Source: Flavobacteriales bacterium 33_180_T64
GTDB lineage: Bacteria > Bacteroidota > Bacteroidia > Flavobacteriales > Flavobacteriaceae
Length of the DNA: 64,000 nucleotides
NCBI GenBank assembly: GCA_002162685.1
Contig: MAAQ01000008.1
Coordinates: forward strand, 1-64,000
Direction: 5' to 3'
A model generated the notes under the pieces. It was not told where the DNA came from, made no database searches, and saw nothing but the letters and a program-made list of their open reading frames with translations. The translations under genes and the position numbers were made by a program. Positions within the stretch are counted from its first letter, which is position 1; each line of letters begins with the position of its first letter. Positions 36,905-46,226 of this stretch are shown piece by piece.

Positions 36905-37702
36905 ATGACATCACACGAAATCGATTACAGAATTTACGGAGAAGAAATGCAATATGTTGAGATAGAACTCGACCCTCAAGAAGGTGTTATTGCAGAATCT
37001 GGTAGCTTTATGATGATGGATGATGGAATCAAAATGGAAACTATTTTTGGTGATGGTTCTCAAAAAGATTCTGGATTCTTTGGGAAAATATTAGGCGCAG
37101 GGAAACGTATTCTCACAGGAGAGAACTTATTTATGACTGCTTTTTATAATGATCTTTCAGGAAAGCGTAACGTTTCGTTCGCTTCGCCTTATCCTGGAAA
37201 AATAGTACCAATAGATTTAACTGAATATAATGGAAAATTTATCTGCCAGAAAGATGCTTTCCTCTGTGCTGCGAAAGGGGTAAGTATAGGAATCGAGTTT
37301 TCTAAAAAATTAGGTCGCGGACTTTTTGGAGGCGAAGGTTTTATCATGCAAAAATTGGAAGGTGACGGGATGGCATTTGTACATGCAGGCGGTACTTTGG
37401 CTAGAAAAGTATTGCAAGCAGGAGAAACCTTGCGTGTAGATACAGGTTGTATTGTAGGGTTTACCCAAGATGTCGATTATGATATTGAGTTTGTAGGCGG
37501 TATTAAAAATACCATTTTTGGAGGTGAAGGCTTATTTTTTGCAAAGCTTCAAGGACCAGGAGTAGTTTATATACAATCCTTACCGTTTAGTAGATTAGCA
37601 GGCCGTATAATTGCTTCTTTACCAAAAGGAGGAAATAGTAAAGGAGAAGGCAGTATACTTGGTGGTTTAGGTGATTTACTGGATGGAGATAATCGGTTTT
37701 AA
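36905..37702 (+). CDS. TIGR00266/AIM24 family protein
   Basis: 265 residues. The family hallmarks are visible: an N-terminal [32 protein letters not shown], a Gly-rich centre with [24 protein letters not shown] and [23 protein letters not shown]. The two GGEG-L-x-GPG repeats reflect the internal duplication of this beta-rich fold. The bacterial function is not known. No signal peptide. Confidence 0.92.
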   Translation: MTSHEIDYRIYGEEMQYVEIELDPQEGVIAESGSFMMMDDGIKMETIFGDGSQKDSGFFGKILGAGKRILTGENLFMTAFYNDLSGKRNVSFASPYPGKIVPIDLTEYNGKFICQKDAFLCAAKGVSIGIEFSKKLGRGLFGGEGFIMQKLEGDGMAFVHAGGTLARKVLQAGETLRVDTGCIVGFTQDVDYDIEFVGGIKNTIFGGEGLFFAKLQGPGVVYIQSLPFSRLAGRIIASLPKGGNSKGEGSILGGLGDLLDGDNRF

Positions 37703-37834
37703 CAAATAATTGGCTGTTAAAATCTAAAGCGAATTGCCTAGAGAATCGTTTTTTTTCACTACATTTAAAATGTAATACTAAAACAAAAGCCTATACCGTA
37801 AATCTACTTTTTTAACCCTAAACCCAATTAAAGA

Positions 37835-38032
37835 ATGGCAAGAGCAATGTTTGAGTACACTAAAACTGTACTTAATAAAGTGAGTTTTGACACAACATTG
37901 TTCTGTAAAGAATTACAAAAAGCACTTCAACGATTATTACCTTATGAAATTGAAGAGCTTAAGATTTATATTAAATCTTTAATTTTACAGAACCCAGAAT
38001 TAGATCAATGTTTAATCTTATTAAATGAATAA
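37835..38032 (+). CDS. Small conserved hypothetical protein
   Basis: 65 residues, start MARAMFEYTKTVLNKVSFD. Mostly helical, with a LLPYEIEELKIYIKSLI segment. Small proteins of this pattern recur in Flavobacteriaceae as I recall, and the gene has clean ends: ATG after a free upstream region, stop immediately followed by a strong terminator. I know of no function. Confidence 0.75.
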   Translation: MARAMFEYTKTVLNKVSFDTTLFCKELQKALQRLLPYEIEELKIYIKSLILQNPELDQCLILLNE

Positions 38033-38061
38033 AAAAAAGCGACTTACGAGTCGCTTTTTTT
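38033..38061. terminator. Bidirectional terminator
   Basis: An 8-bp stem AAGCGACT / AGTCGCTT with TACG loop is flanked by A and T runs. It lies between the small 65-residue gene and the convergent oxyR. Confidence 0.9.
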
Positions 38062-38076
38062 GTTTATCGATGTCAT

Positions 38077-39015
38077 TTATTTAGGTAGCGGACTTATAAT
38101 TTCTACATTTTGAAACGCGATAGCACCTCTTATGATTCCAGAGATTACATTATGTAGCGCATCAATGATTTGCATTTTGAGTTCACTCTTGTGGTAAATA
38201 ATACTAACCTCTCGTGCTGGAGAAGGTTCGTTGAAATGGTGTAATTGATTTGCCATTTTTTCATTTAAATCTAAAGTATTTAAATAAGGAAGAAGTGTCA
38301 TTCCTAAGCCCTCATTAGACAATTTTACTAAGGTTTCTATACTACCACTTTCGAGTTGAAACTGATCGTCTCCTTGTGTTTTAAATGCTTTACATAAATT
38401 AATGACTCCATCTCTGAAACAATGTCCATCTTCTAAAAGTAGCATGTCGTTTATATTCAAATCTGAGACATCAATTTTTTTCTTGTCTTTTAATCTATGA
38501 TCATTAGGGATGTAACCAACAAATGGTTCGTAATATAAAACACGTTCTTTTATGTTTTCATGCTCTAAAGGTGTTGCAGCAATAGCAGCATCTAAATGAC
38601 CGTCATTAATTCTTGTAATGATTTCTTCAGTAGTTAACTCTTCAATCTTGAGCTTTACTTTAGGATATTTTTTAATAAAGCTTTTGAGAAACATTGGTAA
38701 TAATGTTGGCATTACTGTTGGTATTATTCCAATTTTAAATTCGCCTCCAATAAAGCCTTTTTGTTGATCGACAATATCTTGTATTCTATCAGATTCGTCA
38801 ACAATATTTTTAGCTTGTAATACAATCTTTTGACCAACATCAGTAAGTTCTATTGGTTTTTTGCTTCTATCAAAGATGAGAATATCTAATTCTTCTTCTA
38901 ATTTTTGAATCTGAGTGCTTAATGTTGGTTGTGTAACAAAGCATTTCTCTGCTGCTTTAGTGAAATTTTTATGTTCAGCAATTGCTAATACGTAATGTAA
39001 TTGTGTTATCGTCAT
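38077..39015 (-). CDS. oxyR: Hydrogen peroxide-sensing regulator OxyR
   Basis: 312-residue LysR-type regulator. N-terminal winged helix (TQLHYVLAIAEHKNFTKAAEKCFVTQPTLSTQIQKLEEEL), then a two-lobed sensor domain. The peroxide-reactive Cys199 and its disulphide partner Cys208 in LLLEDGHCFRDGVINLC have the same spacing, and here even the same numbers, as E. coli OxyR. This separates it from general LysR proteins. It is divergent from dps across a 100-bp spacer that holds repeated CTAT/ATAG half-sites, so it probably activates dps and regulates itself. Confidence 0.95.
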   Translation of the reverse strand: MTITQLHYVLAIAEHKNFTKAAEKCFVTQPTLSTQIQKLEEELDILIFDRSKKPIELTDVGQKIVLQAKNIVDESDRIQDIVDQQKGFIGGEFKIGIIPTVMPTLLPMFLKSFIKKYPKVKLKIEELTTEEIITRINDGHLDAAIAATPLEHENIKERVLYYEPFVGYIPNDHRLKDKKKIDVSDLNINDMLLLEDGHCFRDGVINLCKAFKTQGDDQFQLESGSIETLVKLSNEGLGMTLLPYLNTLDLNEKMANQLHHFNEPSPAREVSIIYHKSELKMQIIDALHNVISGIIRGAIAFQNVEIISPLPK

Positions 39016-39016
39016 G

Positions 39017-39071
39017 ATTATTCATTTAAACTATAAAGATATAAAAATTATTCATAAAAACTATAATAGTT
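39017..39071. promoter_or_regulatory. Putative OxyR operator region
   Basis: Two 20-bp direct repeats (39017-39036 and 39047-39066; 18 of 20 identical; each ends AAACTATAA) start 30 bp apart, about three helical turns. The second overlaps a perfect inverted repeat AACTAT-A-ATAGTT (39059-39071). CTAT and ATAG half-sites recall the ATAG/CTAT elements of OxyR sites. Confidence 0.65.
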
Positions 39072-39087
39072 AATAATTATTATAAAA

Positions 39088-39095
39088 TATATTTG
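39088..39095 (+). promoter_or_regulatory. -7 element of dps
   Basis: TATATTTG, perfect TAnnTTTG, 20 bp before the ATG. No TTG is seen in the -33 region; the inverted repeat ends 16 bp upstream instead, as at an activator-dependent promoter. Confidence 0.7.
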
Positions 39096-39115
39096 CATTA
39101 ATAAAAACAATATAT

Positions 39116-39595
39116 ATGACACTAAATAGTATAGGTTTAGATACCAAAAAGACAAAATTGATAGCAGGAGATTTAAATAATCTTCTAGCAAATTTCCAAG
39201 TATATTATCAAAATCTACGTGGTATTCATTGGAATATCAAAGGAAAAGGATTTTTTGATTTGCATGTAAAATTTGAAGAGTTATATACAGAGGCCAATAT
39301 GAAAGTAGATGAGATTGCTGAACGTATATTAACATTAGGAGAAACACCTTTACATACATTTGAAGATTATACCAAAGCGGCAAAAGTGCCTGTAGGTAAG
39401 GCTATTTCTAAAGATGAAAAAGCAGTAAAATTAATTATTGAATCGCTTAGTGAATTATTGAAAATTGAGCGTCAAATTTTAGAAACTTCAGGAGAAGCTA
39501 ATGATGAAGGGACTAATGCAATGATGAGTGATTTTATTACGCAACAAGAAAAAACGGTTTGGATGATGAAAGCTTGGTTGGGAGAAAGTGTTTAG
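39116..39595 (+). CDS. dps: Dps ferritin-like DNA-protection protein
   Basis: 159-residue four-helix ferritin-like subunit that oxidises and stores iron with hydrogen peroxide and so limits Fenton damage. The intersubunit ferroxidase ligands are visible with Dps spacing: His38 (RGIHWNIKG), His50 (FFDLHVKFEEL), Asp65 and Glu69 (MKVDEIAERI). The C-terminal EKTVWMMKAWL helix is typical. It is transcribed away from oxyR and ends at a strong hairpin. Confidence 0.95.
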   Translation: MTLNSIGLDTKKTKLIAGDLNNLLANFQVYYQNLRGIHWNIKGKGFFDLHVKFEELYTEANMKVDEIAERILTLGETPLHTFEDYTKAAKVPVGKAISKDEKAVKLIIESLSELLKIERQILETSGEANDEGTNAMMSDFITQQEKTVWMMKAWLGESV

Positions 39596-39614
39596 TAGTA
39601 AATTCACAAAAAAA

Positions 39615-39650
39615 AATAAACCCTTTAAAACTAACATTAAAGGGTTTATT
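39615..39650. terminator. Terminator between dps and the Kazal-like lipoprotein gene
   Basis: A perfect 14-bp stem (AATAAACCCTTTAA and its complement) with an 8-nt loop, preceded by an A run that serves the convergent minus-strand gene. Confidence 0.85.
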
Positions 39651-39671
39651 CTAACATAATTAGCAATATAA

Positions 39672-41234
39672 TTAATCACAATTTTCTAAAAGCTCAGCTA
39701 ATTCATTTGGAGACGTTATGGTTACAACATCACCACCATTAAGCATTACATTAAAAGGATAAACAAAATTAGAAGTAGCAGGATTGTAAAGGTTATTTAA
39801 TTCTTCATCAGAGTTTACAGTTATTACTGTGCTACCTTGAACAACAATGCTTATTGGGTATTGGAAGTCGATACAATCTGTAATTACAGTAGTGTTATTT
39901 CCATTACAGTCTTGTTCAAAAAGGATAGATTCATCTCCAGACTCTAAGCCTAATAAACCTTCTTCACAAATAGTAACTGTCCAATCATAATTAGATATAA
40001 CATCATAAGGTGCTGGTAAATTAAAGAAGATATAAACCTCTCCAGTTTCATCATTTCTAATAATCTCCCAAGTTCCATCAATAGGTTCATCAGTATTTGT
40101 GTTTTCTGTAAGGATTAATGTGCCATCTTCATTAAATTCAAAACCAATAACATTATTCATTAAACTTGTAAAAGAAAACCAAGTACATTCAATTAAATTT
40201 TCAATGATTTCTTGATCATTACAGGTTCCTTGTTGAGTTTCACAATCAATAAAATCACTTTCATCAAAGCCTTCACACTCAGCTAGGCAAGCATTATTAA
40301 AAGTTAATATTTGTATACCTCCAATTGGTGTTTCGGCTTCAACGCAAACAGGATCAAATACTTCATCTTCACAGTCACATTCTGGGACTTCGTAATCATA
40401 GCAATCATCATAGATGTCTTCAAAATCTTCACTAGTTTCTATGGTAACGACTTCATCATCTTCTTCTAAAGTCACATCAAATGGATATACAAAATCAAAA
40501 TAATAAGAATTGTATAAAGCATTGTCTAATTCTTCTTGAGAATTTACCGTTATGGTTTCATTATTATCTGTAATGATAGTTAATGGGAAATTAAATTCAA
40601 AGCATTCATAACCACCTGTATTATTATAATCGTCTTCACAGTTTTCTGCAAAATCATTTGGAGTAAACCCATCACATATTGCAAGACATTCATTTGGATA
40701 GCTTACTAAAAATAGTTCACCATCTGGAGCTTCAATTTCAACACAAACAGGATTATAATCATCTCCACATTCGCAATCAAAGTCATCAAAAGTACAGTCG
40801 TCTAATAAATCAATAAATGCTTCTTCATTGTTAATAGTAACAACCTCAATGGCGTCAGAATCTTCATTGTAAACTTCTACATCAAAAGGAAAAGCGATAC
40901 CATCAATATATAATTGATCATTAGAATTGATCATAATATCAATTAAATCTTCAAGACTGTCTACAGTTACTGTAGTGCCATTATTGTAAGATAAATTTAA
41001 TGGATATACAAAATCAAAACAGAAATCAAAAACAATATTACCAGTTGGGTTTGTTGTTGGAATGACGTAACCTTCATTATTAAATTGTTGTCTAAGTTGA
41101 GTAAGCGTAGTAGTAATAGATGGGCTTTCAGCAATATTTTGTTCTTCTACAACGGGTTCGTTGTTTGTACAAGATGTCATAAAACCAGCTATTATAGCAA
41201 AGCTTAAAAGGAGTAATTTAAATTTTTTCATCAT
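39672..41234 (-). CDS. Lipoprotein with repeated beta modules and two Kazal-like domains
   Basis: 520 residues with lipobox FMTSC (Cys22). Three times a pair of short modules of the form CFDFVYPLNLxx...TVxSxEDL / FDFVYPFDVTL...TIxSxEDF occurs. The first two pairs are followed by Cys-rich segments: CECGDDYNPVCVE...YPNECLAICDGF...C and CDCEDEVFDPVCVE...FNNACLAECEGF...C. These match the Cys spacing and PVC / N-x-C-x-A-x-C signature of Kazal-type protease inhibitors. A lipocalin-like stretch (VIGFEFNEDGTLILTENT ... DGTWEIIR) precedes the third pair. Very acidic. It is divergent from a FecI-type sigma gene, so it may belong to that regulon. Confidence 0.85.
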   Translation of the reverse strand: MMKKFKLLLLSFAIIAGFMTSCTNNEPVVEEQNIAESPSITTTLTQLRQQFNNEGYVIPTTNPTGNIVFDFCFDFVYPLNLSYNNGTTVTVDSLEDLIDIMINSNDQLYIDGIAFPFDVEVYNEDSDAIEVVTINNEEAFIDLLDDCTFDDFDCECGDDYNPVCVEIEAPDGELFLVSYPNECLAICDGFTPNDFAENCEDDYNNTGGYECFEFNFPLTIITDNNETITVNSQEELDNALYNSYYFDFVYPFDVTLEEDDEVVTIETSEDFEDIYDDCYDYEVPECDCEDEVFDPVCVEAETPIGGIQILTFNNACLAECEGFDESDFIDCETQQGTCNDQEIIENLIECTWFSFTSLMNNVIGFEFNEDGTLILTENTNTDEPIDGTWEIIRNDETGEVYIFFNLPAPYDVISNYDWTVTICEEGLLGLESGDESILFEQDCNGNNTTVITDCIDFQYPISIVVQGSTVITVNSDEELNNLYNPATSNFVYPFNVMLNGGDVVTITSPNELAELLENCD

Positions 41235-41363
41235 AGTAATTTTTAAGATTTTTTTCTTTTTCGTCGATTAATCATAACTAAGACAATGCGAAAAATAAAA
41301 ACCCTACTTTTTTCTCTAACTTTTTTTTATTTAGTTTTGGAGCATTCATTTTCAATCTTAATA

Positions 41364-41876
41364 ATGTCCAAAGATCAATCTAATATATGTCATTCTAAAA
41401 CCTTTGAAACGCTATACAATACGTATTCAAAAGATTTAAGGCGTTTTATTTTTTTTAAAACTCAAGATATTGATAAAGCCGAAGATATCTTACAGGAAAC
41501 ATTTATAAAGCTCTGGGATAACTGTGGCAAAGTAACTTACGAAAAAACAAAAAGCTATTTATATACTGTTGCTACAAATACGTTTTTAAATACTGTAAAG
41601 CACGAAAAGGTAGTTAGAAAACACCAACAACAAATTTCTAGTTTGGAAACAAATGAGTCTCCAGAATTTATTATGCTAGAAAAAGAATTTATGGATAAAT
41701 TAGAGCGTACAATAAATGCACTTCCCGAAAAACAAAAAGAAGTGTTTTTATTGAATAGAATTGAAAAAAAGAGATACCAAGATATAGCAGAACAATTAGA
41801 TATTTCGGTTAAAGCTGTAGAAAAACGAATGCATTTAGCATTGGTAGTGATGCGGAAAGAAATAGGAAATGTTTAA
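41364..41876 (+). CDS. FecI-type ECF sigma factor
   Basis: 170 residues from the chosen start MSKDQSN. The frame also allows an ATG at 41286, but the extra 26 residues are hydrophobic and unlike the family. Region 2 is FETLYNTYSKDLRRFIFFKTQDIDKAEDILQETFIKLWDN; region 4 is ALPEKQKEVFLLNRIEKKRYQDIAEQLDISVKAVEKRMHLAL. It forms an operon with a FecR-like anti-sigma gene and a TonB-dependent receptor with an STN domain, the classical arrangement for cell-surface signalling. The lipoprotein gene opposite may be a target. Confidence 0.9.
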   Translation: MSKDQSNICHSKTFETLYNTYSKDLRRFIFFKTQDIDKAEDILQETFIKLWDNCGKVTYEKTKSYLYTVATNTFLNTVKHEKVVRKHQQQISSLETNESPEFIMLEKEFMDKLERTINALPEKQKEVFLLNRIEKKRYQDIAEQLDISVKAVEKRMHLALVVMRKEIGNV

Positions 41877-41934
41877 AAAAAAAAATTTAAAGTAGGGTTT
41901 TAAGAACCTAAGTTGTCTTAATAATAGATAAAGC

Positions 41935-42861
41935 ATGAAAACACAAAATTTACATAGCGATAAAGACACTTTTTTAGCCAAATGGTTAGAAGGAGAACTC
42001 TCTAATGGTGAGCTACAGTCTTTAGTTTCTGAAGCAGATTATAATGCCTTTTTAAAAATTAAAAAGGGGATTGATGCTTATGAAACTTTAGAAGCTTCTA
42101 CTGAAACGACATTTGTTAAAATTCAAGATGAAATTTCACAAAAAAAGCCTAAGGTTCGTAAACTTAATTCTAATACATGGTATATAGGTATTGCTGCCTC
42201 TATTGTATTGCTTTTTGGATTATTTACCTTTCTTGATGATAATATGGTGACCGTTACAACAAATTATGGCGAGCAAAAAACGATTGCTTTATTAGATGGT
42301 TCTGAAGTGGTATTAAACTCCAAATCTACCTTAACTTATAATGAAGATAATTGGGAAACCAATAGAACCTTAAACCTTAGTGGTGAGGCTTATTTTAAAG
42401 TTGAAAAAGGAAGTACTTTTACTGTAGTTACTACAAACGGGGATGTTAAGGTTTTAGGAACTCAATTTAATGTAAACTCGGTGAGTGATTTTTTTGAAGT
42501 CGCATGTTTTGAAGGAAAAGTAAAGGTTCAAACCAAAAATGAAAATTATGTTTTATTGCCAGCAAATTCAGTAAGACGAATTAATGGTAATGCTATTGAA
42601 CAATGGAAAATTAAAACTTCTAATCCTTCATGGATTTCTGGAGAACGTACCTTTAAAAGCGTACCTTTAAAGTATGTAGTAGCTGCTTTAGAAACACAAT
42701 ATGACATTACAATACATTCAAAATCCATTGATAATACTATAATCTATACAGGTAGTTTTACTCACAATGACCTAGATACAGCGTTAAAAACTGTATTTAA
42801 GTCTTTGCAAATACGATACATTGAAAAAGAAAAAGGAAACATCTATTTGAGCATAAAGTGA
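41935..42861 (+). CDS. FecR-like anti-sigma factor
   Basis: 308 residues. A cytoplasmic N-terminus (DTFLAKWLEGELSNGELQSLV), one membrane span (about 79-98, WYIGIAASIVLLFGLFTFL), a periplasmic FecR beta domain (YGEQKTIALLDGSEVVLNSKSTLTYNEDNW, LSGEAYFKVEKGSTFTVVT) and a C-terminal DUF4974-type domain (FKSVPLKYVVAALETQYDITIHS). It should hold the upstream sigma factor until the receptor signals. Its stop overlaps the GTG start of the receptor gene (GTGA). Confidence 0.94.
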   Translation: MKTQNLHSDKDTFLAKWLEGELSNGELQSLVSEADYNAFLKIKKGIDAYETLEASTETTFVKIQDEISQKKPKVRKLNSNTWYIGIAASIVLLFGLFTFLDDNMVTVTTNYGEQKTIALLDGSEVVLNSKSTLTYNEDNWETNRTLNLSGEAYFKVEKGSTFTVVTTNGDVKVLGTQFNVNSVSDFFEVACFEGKVKVQTKNENYVLLPANSVRRINGNAIEQWKIKTSNPSWISGERTFKSVPLKYVVAALETQYDITIHSKSIDNTIIYTGSFTHNDLDTALKTVFKSLQIRYIEKEKGNIYLSIK

Positions 42862-45152
42862 AAAAATTGATTATCAGCATTTTATTAATTCTACCTTTTT
42901 TAGCCTTTTCGCAAGAAGAGGCTAAATTTTATATCTATTTTGATAACGAAACTATTGAAGACGCTTTTGAGCTTATCGAAGCTATTTATGATGTTCGGTT
43001 TTCTTATAATAATGATGTTTTAAAACAAAAAAGAATTGATCTAAAAAAAGAAAAACGATCCTTAACTCAGTTGCTCAGGATCTTAGAAACACAAACGGGT
43101 CTTAGTTTTGAAATTGTTGCTAATAGATATATTATTGTTAATAAAACGAAAACTAATGTGGTCATTGAAGCATTAGATAAAATTATTATTAATGGATATT
43201 TAACCAAAGGCATATCTAAACGAAAAGATGCTTCTTATCAAATAAGTCCGAAAAGTTTAGGGATTTTGCCTGGACTTACTGAGTCAGATGTTTTAGAAAG
43301 CGTTCAATTATTACCAGGAGTTGTGAGTCCAAACGAAACAGCTTCTGGCTATTTAGTTAGAGGCGGAAAGGTGGACCAAAACAGATTAATTTGGGATGGT
43401 ATAAATATGTATCATAAAGGACATCTCTTTGGAATGATTTCGCCCTTTAATCCTAATGCAACTAAAGGCGTTACATTTATAAATAAAGGATCACATCCTA
43501 GATATGGAGAACGCGCTTCTAGTGTCATTTCAATGACAACTAATACCGCTATTGAAAATAGGTTTAAAGCACAATTAGGCCTTAATGGGATTAATGGAGA
43601 TGCATTTATAGAAACCCCAATTATAAACAATACATTAGGGATTCAAGCTTCTATTAGGTCTAGTTATACAAATACATATCAATCGTATACTTTTAATAGA
43701 TTGGCAGATAAAGTATTTGAAAGTACCAAAATTGAAAATGGGGATAATCCAAATAATGATTTTAGTTTTTTAGACTATAATATCAAATTGAATTATAAGC
43801 CTAATGCCTCTAATAGTTTTTATGCAAGTGTGATTTCTATTGATAATAATTTAGATTATACTGTTAGTGATGCAACAGCAACGTTTAATGATCGAATGTC
43901 GATTAAAAACACCGGTTATGGTTTAGGTTGGGATAAAATATGGAATGCTAATTTAAAGCAACATACATCGGCATATTTTTCAGAATATAAACTGAATTAT
44001 AATTTTATTACATCGGATGATGGAGTAATGACTTCAGATTTTGATAAACGGAATGTTATTTTCGATTCTGGAATTTCTACTGAATTTAGTAAGAGAATAA
44101 ATGATGATAATAGTATAACTCTTGGCTATCAGTATGTATTGAAAGATGTTGGCTTCGCATTTTTAAATACTACTAATTTAGAATTCATTTTAGATGAAGA
44201 TAAAACGGTTGTTCAAACGCATAGTTTATATGGTAATTATAAGTATAAAAACCCAAAATTATTTGATCTTTCTTTAGGGTTTAGAGCAAGCTATTTTGAA
44301 GAATTAAAAGCTTTTAGGGTTGAGCCTAGACTTTTGTTGTATAAACAGCTTTTTAAAAATGTCAAGCTTCAAGTTTCTGGAGAAATTAAAAATCAAATCA
44401 TTAGTGAAATCGATGAAACAATCATTAGTGATTTATCTTTAGAAAATCGACTTTGGCGTTTGGCTAATGGCAATGAATTTCCAATTATTAATAGTAAGCA
44501 GGTGTCTGTAGGTTTTATTTATACCAATAATGGCTGGACCTTAGATGTCGATAATTATTATAAAACTTTAGACAATATCACAGCATTATCTTTTGGGTTT
44601 TTAAATCCAAATAATAGTCAGTTTAATATTGGAGAACAACGAATTTATGGCGTTGATGTGTTTTTGAGAAAACGATTTAATGGTTTTAATTCTTGGGTGA
44701 GTTATTCGTTTAATAATTCTGAAAGTAAATATCAGAACCTTAATAATGAATCATTTTTTACATCGAGATCCAATGTAATCCATTCGGTAACAGCATCATT
44801 GGTTTATAAGTTGGCTAATTTTCAATTGGCTTTAGGCTGGAGGTGGCAAAACGGAAAACCTTATACAGCATCAACAACTAGTTCTAATGGGTTAGAATTT
44901 AATGACGGAATAAATACAAAACGTCTACCAGATTACCATCGATTAGATTTTTCTTCAACATACAAGTTTAAATTTTCAAGAGATAGTAGATTGCGTGCTA
45001 AGGTTGGTTTTTCAATTAGAAATGTTTACAATAAGAATAACTTTATAAGTCGTGAGTATTTTGGTAATAATGATTTAAATAGTGAGATAGAATTAGTAGA
45101 TAAATTTTCTATTGGTTTTACACCAAATTTAATGTTTAGATTATATTGGTAA
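42858..45152 (+). CDS. TonB-dependent receptor with STN signalling domain
   Basis: 764 residues, GTG start overlapping the fecR stop by 4 bp. It has a signal peptide (LIISILLILPFLAFS-Q), an STN domain (about 22-95: YIYFDNETIEDAFELIEAIYDVRFSYNNDVL ... LLRILETQTGLSFEI) that contacts FecR, a plug domain (GLTESDVLESVQLLPGVVSPNETASGYLVRGGKVDQNRLIWDGI), and a beta-barrel that ends in the aromatic FSIGFTPNLMFRLYW. Typical SusC features and a SusD partner are missing, so the substrate is probably not a glycan handled by a SusCD pair; it cannot be named from sequence. Confidence 0.94.
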   Translation: MKKLIISILLILPFLAFSQEEAKFYIYFDNETIEDAFELIEAIYDVRFSYNNDVLKQKRIDLKKEKRSLTQLLRILETQTGLSFEIVANRYIIVNKTKTNVVIEALDKIIINGYLTKGISKRKDASYQISPKSLGILPGLTESDVLESVQLLPGVVSPNETASGYLVRGGKVDQNRLIWDGINMYHKGHLFGMISPFNPNATKGVTFINKGSHPRYGERASSVISMTTNTAIENRFKAQLGLNGINGDAFIETPIINNTLGIQASIRSSYTNTYQSYTFNRLADKVFESTKIENGDNPNNDFSFLDYNIKLNYKPNASNSFYASVISIDNNLDYTVSDATATFNDRMSIKNTGYGLGWDKIWNANLKQHTSAYFSEYKLNYNFITSDDGVMTSDFDKRNVIFDSGISTEFSKRINDDNSITLGYQYVLKDVGFAFLNTTNLEFILDEDKTVVQTHSLYGNYKYKNPKLFDLSLGFRASYFEELKAFRVEPRLLLYKQLFKNVKLQVSGEIKNQIISEIDETIISDLSLENRLWRLANGNEFPIINSKQVSVGFIYTNNGWTLDVDNYYKTLDNITALSFGFLNPNNSQFNIGEQRIYGVDVFLRKRFNGFNSWVSYSFNNSESKYQNLNNESFFTSRSNVIHSVTASLVYKLANFQLALGWRWQNGKPYTASTTSSNGLEFNDGINTKRLPDYHRLDFSSTYKFKFSRDSRLRAKVGFSIRNVYNKNNFISREYFGNNDLNSEIELVDKFSIGFTPNLMFRLYW

Positions 45153-45155
45153 AAA

Positions 45156-45221
<66 letters not shown>

Positions 45222-45232
45222 GTGTTTTTTAT

Positions 45233-45652
45233 TTAAAATCGAATGGATAATTTTAAATCTTCACTACCGACTTCAAATTTAGCATCTTCATAAACTGGAG
45301 GACCAAAAGCTCTTACGTTGTTTGATGTACCATAAGATTCTTTAGGCATTCCGCTACTTTCGTAATCCATTCTACCATTTTCATTTTTATCGTGTAGTGC
45401 CATAAGGGCATAGTTGCCAGCAGTAACGTTTTCAAAGGTAAATGTAGCTTTCCCATCAATAATTTTAGCTTCTTGATTCTGTACACCAGGACCTTTCATA
45501 AATGTATCTGAAGAATGTAATGCCAATATTACTTTTCCATCGGCACTTAATATGTTTTCTACAGTAACTGTAATTGTGCTTCCTTTTTTGCCTTGAGCGA
45601 ATCCCAAAATTGAAATAAAAATTAATGCGATTGATAAAAATAAAGTTTTCAT
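45233..45652 (-). CDS. DUF2141 secreted protein
   Basis: 139 residues with signal peptide (LFLSIALIFISILGFA-Q). The mature domain ITVTVENILSADGKVILALHSSDTFM ... GKATFTFENVTAGNYALMALHDKNENGRMDYESSGMPKESYGTSNN is the DUF2141 signature, a small beta-sandwich with a possible Ca-binding DKNENGRMD loop. Function unknown. Single gene. Confidence 0.9.
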   Translation of the reverse strand: MKTLFLSIALIFISILGFAQGKKGSTITVTVENILSADGKVILALHSSDTFMKGPGVQNQEAKIIDGKATFTFENVTAGNYALMALHDKNENGRMDYESSGMPKESYGTSNNVRAFGPPVYEDAKFEVGSEDLKLSIRF

Positions 45653-45845
45653 AATTATTATATTTTAATGGTTTGATTGTTATTGATGAGTCAAATATCA
45701 AACAAAATGGAAAGTTTATATAAAGAGACTAACCGAATCGTCATTTTTTATGGACGAGTTGTAGAAAAGGAGGTGTTTTAGATTTTAAATAGCAAGAATA
45801 GAGAGTAGTAGCTCCTTTACGAGTGTGCTAAAAGTATAAAGCGTT

Positions 45846-46205
45846 TTATTGATTTTCGAGATTTAATTTTTCTTTTTTAGTAAGTTTCGCAACCACCAAA
45901 CTATATGAAATATCCAGCCATTCATAAAGATGTTGGTCTGAAATTGTATTGTCCATTATTACATTACTCCAATGTTTTTTACTGAAATAAGACGGTTCTT
46001 GCATTGCAGGATACTCTGCTCTTAATTCTTCAATAGTTTCAGGCTTACATTTTATACTAAAACTAGAAAAGGTAGTAATATTTGTAGCAGTAAACATTTT
46101 TCCAGCGACTTTAAAAACTAATACATCTTCAAGTTTTGGAAAAGGTAAAGATTCGGTAACCCCTTTTTTAGATAAGCAATATGTCCTGTAATCTTCTATA
46201 TTCAA
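45846..46205 (-). CDS. MmcQ/YjbR family DNA-binding-like protein
   Basis: 119 residues. Family features are YRTYCLSKKGVTESLPFPKLEDVLVFKVAGKMFTAT at the start, SFSIKCKPETIEELRAEYPAMQEPSYFSKKHWSNV in the middle and the closing helix YSLVVAKLTKK. The CyaY-like fold of this family is known but the function is not. It lies 21 bp after the DUF58 gene in the same direction and is probably the last gene of that operon. Confidence 0.92.
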   Translation of the reverse strand: MNIEDYRTYCLSKKGVTESLPFPKLEDVLVFKVAGKMFTATNITTFSSFSIKCKPETIEELRAEYPAMQEPSYFSKKHWSNVIMDNTISDQHLYEWLDISYSLVVAKLTKKEKLNLENQ

Positions 46206-46226
46206 AATAAGATTTTTAACTATTAA

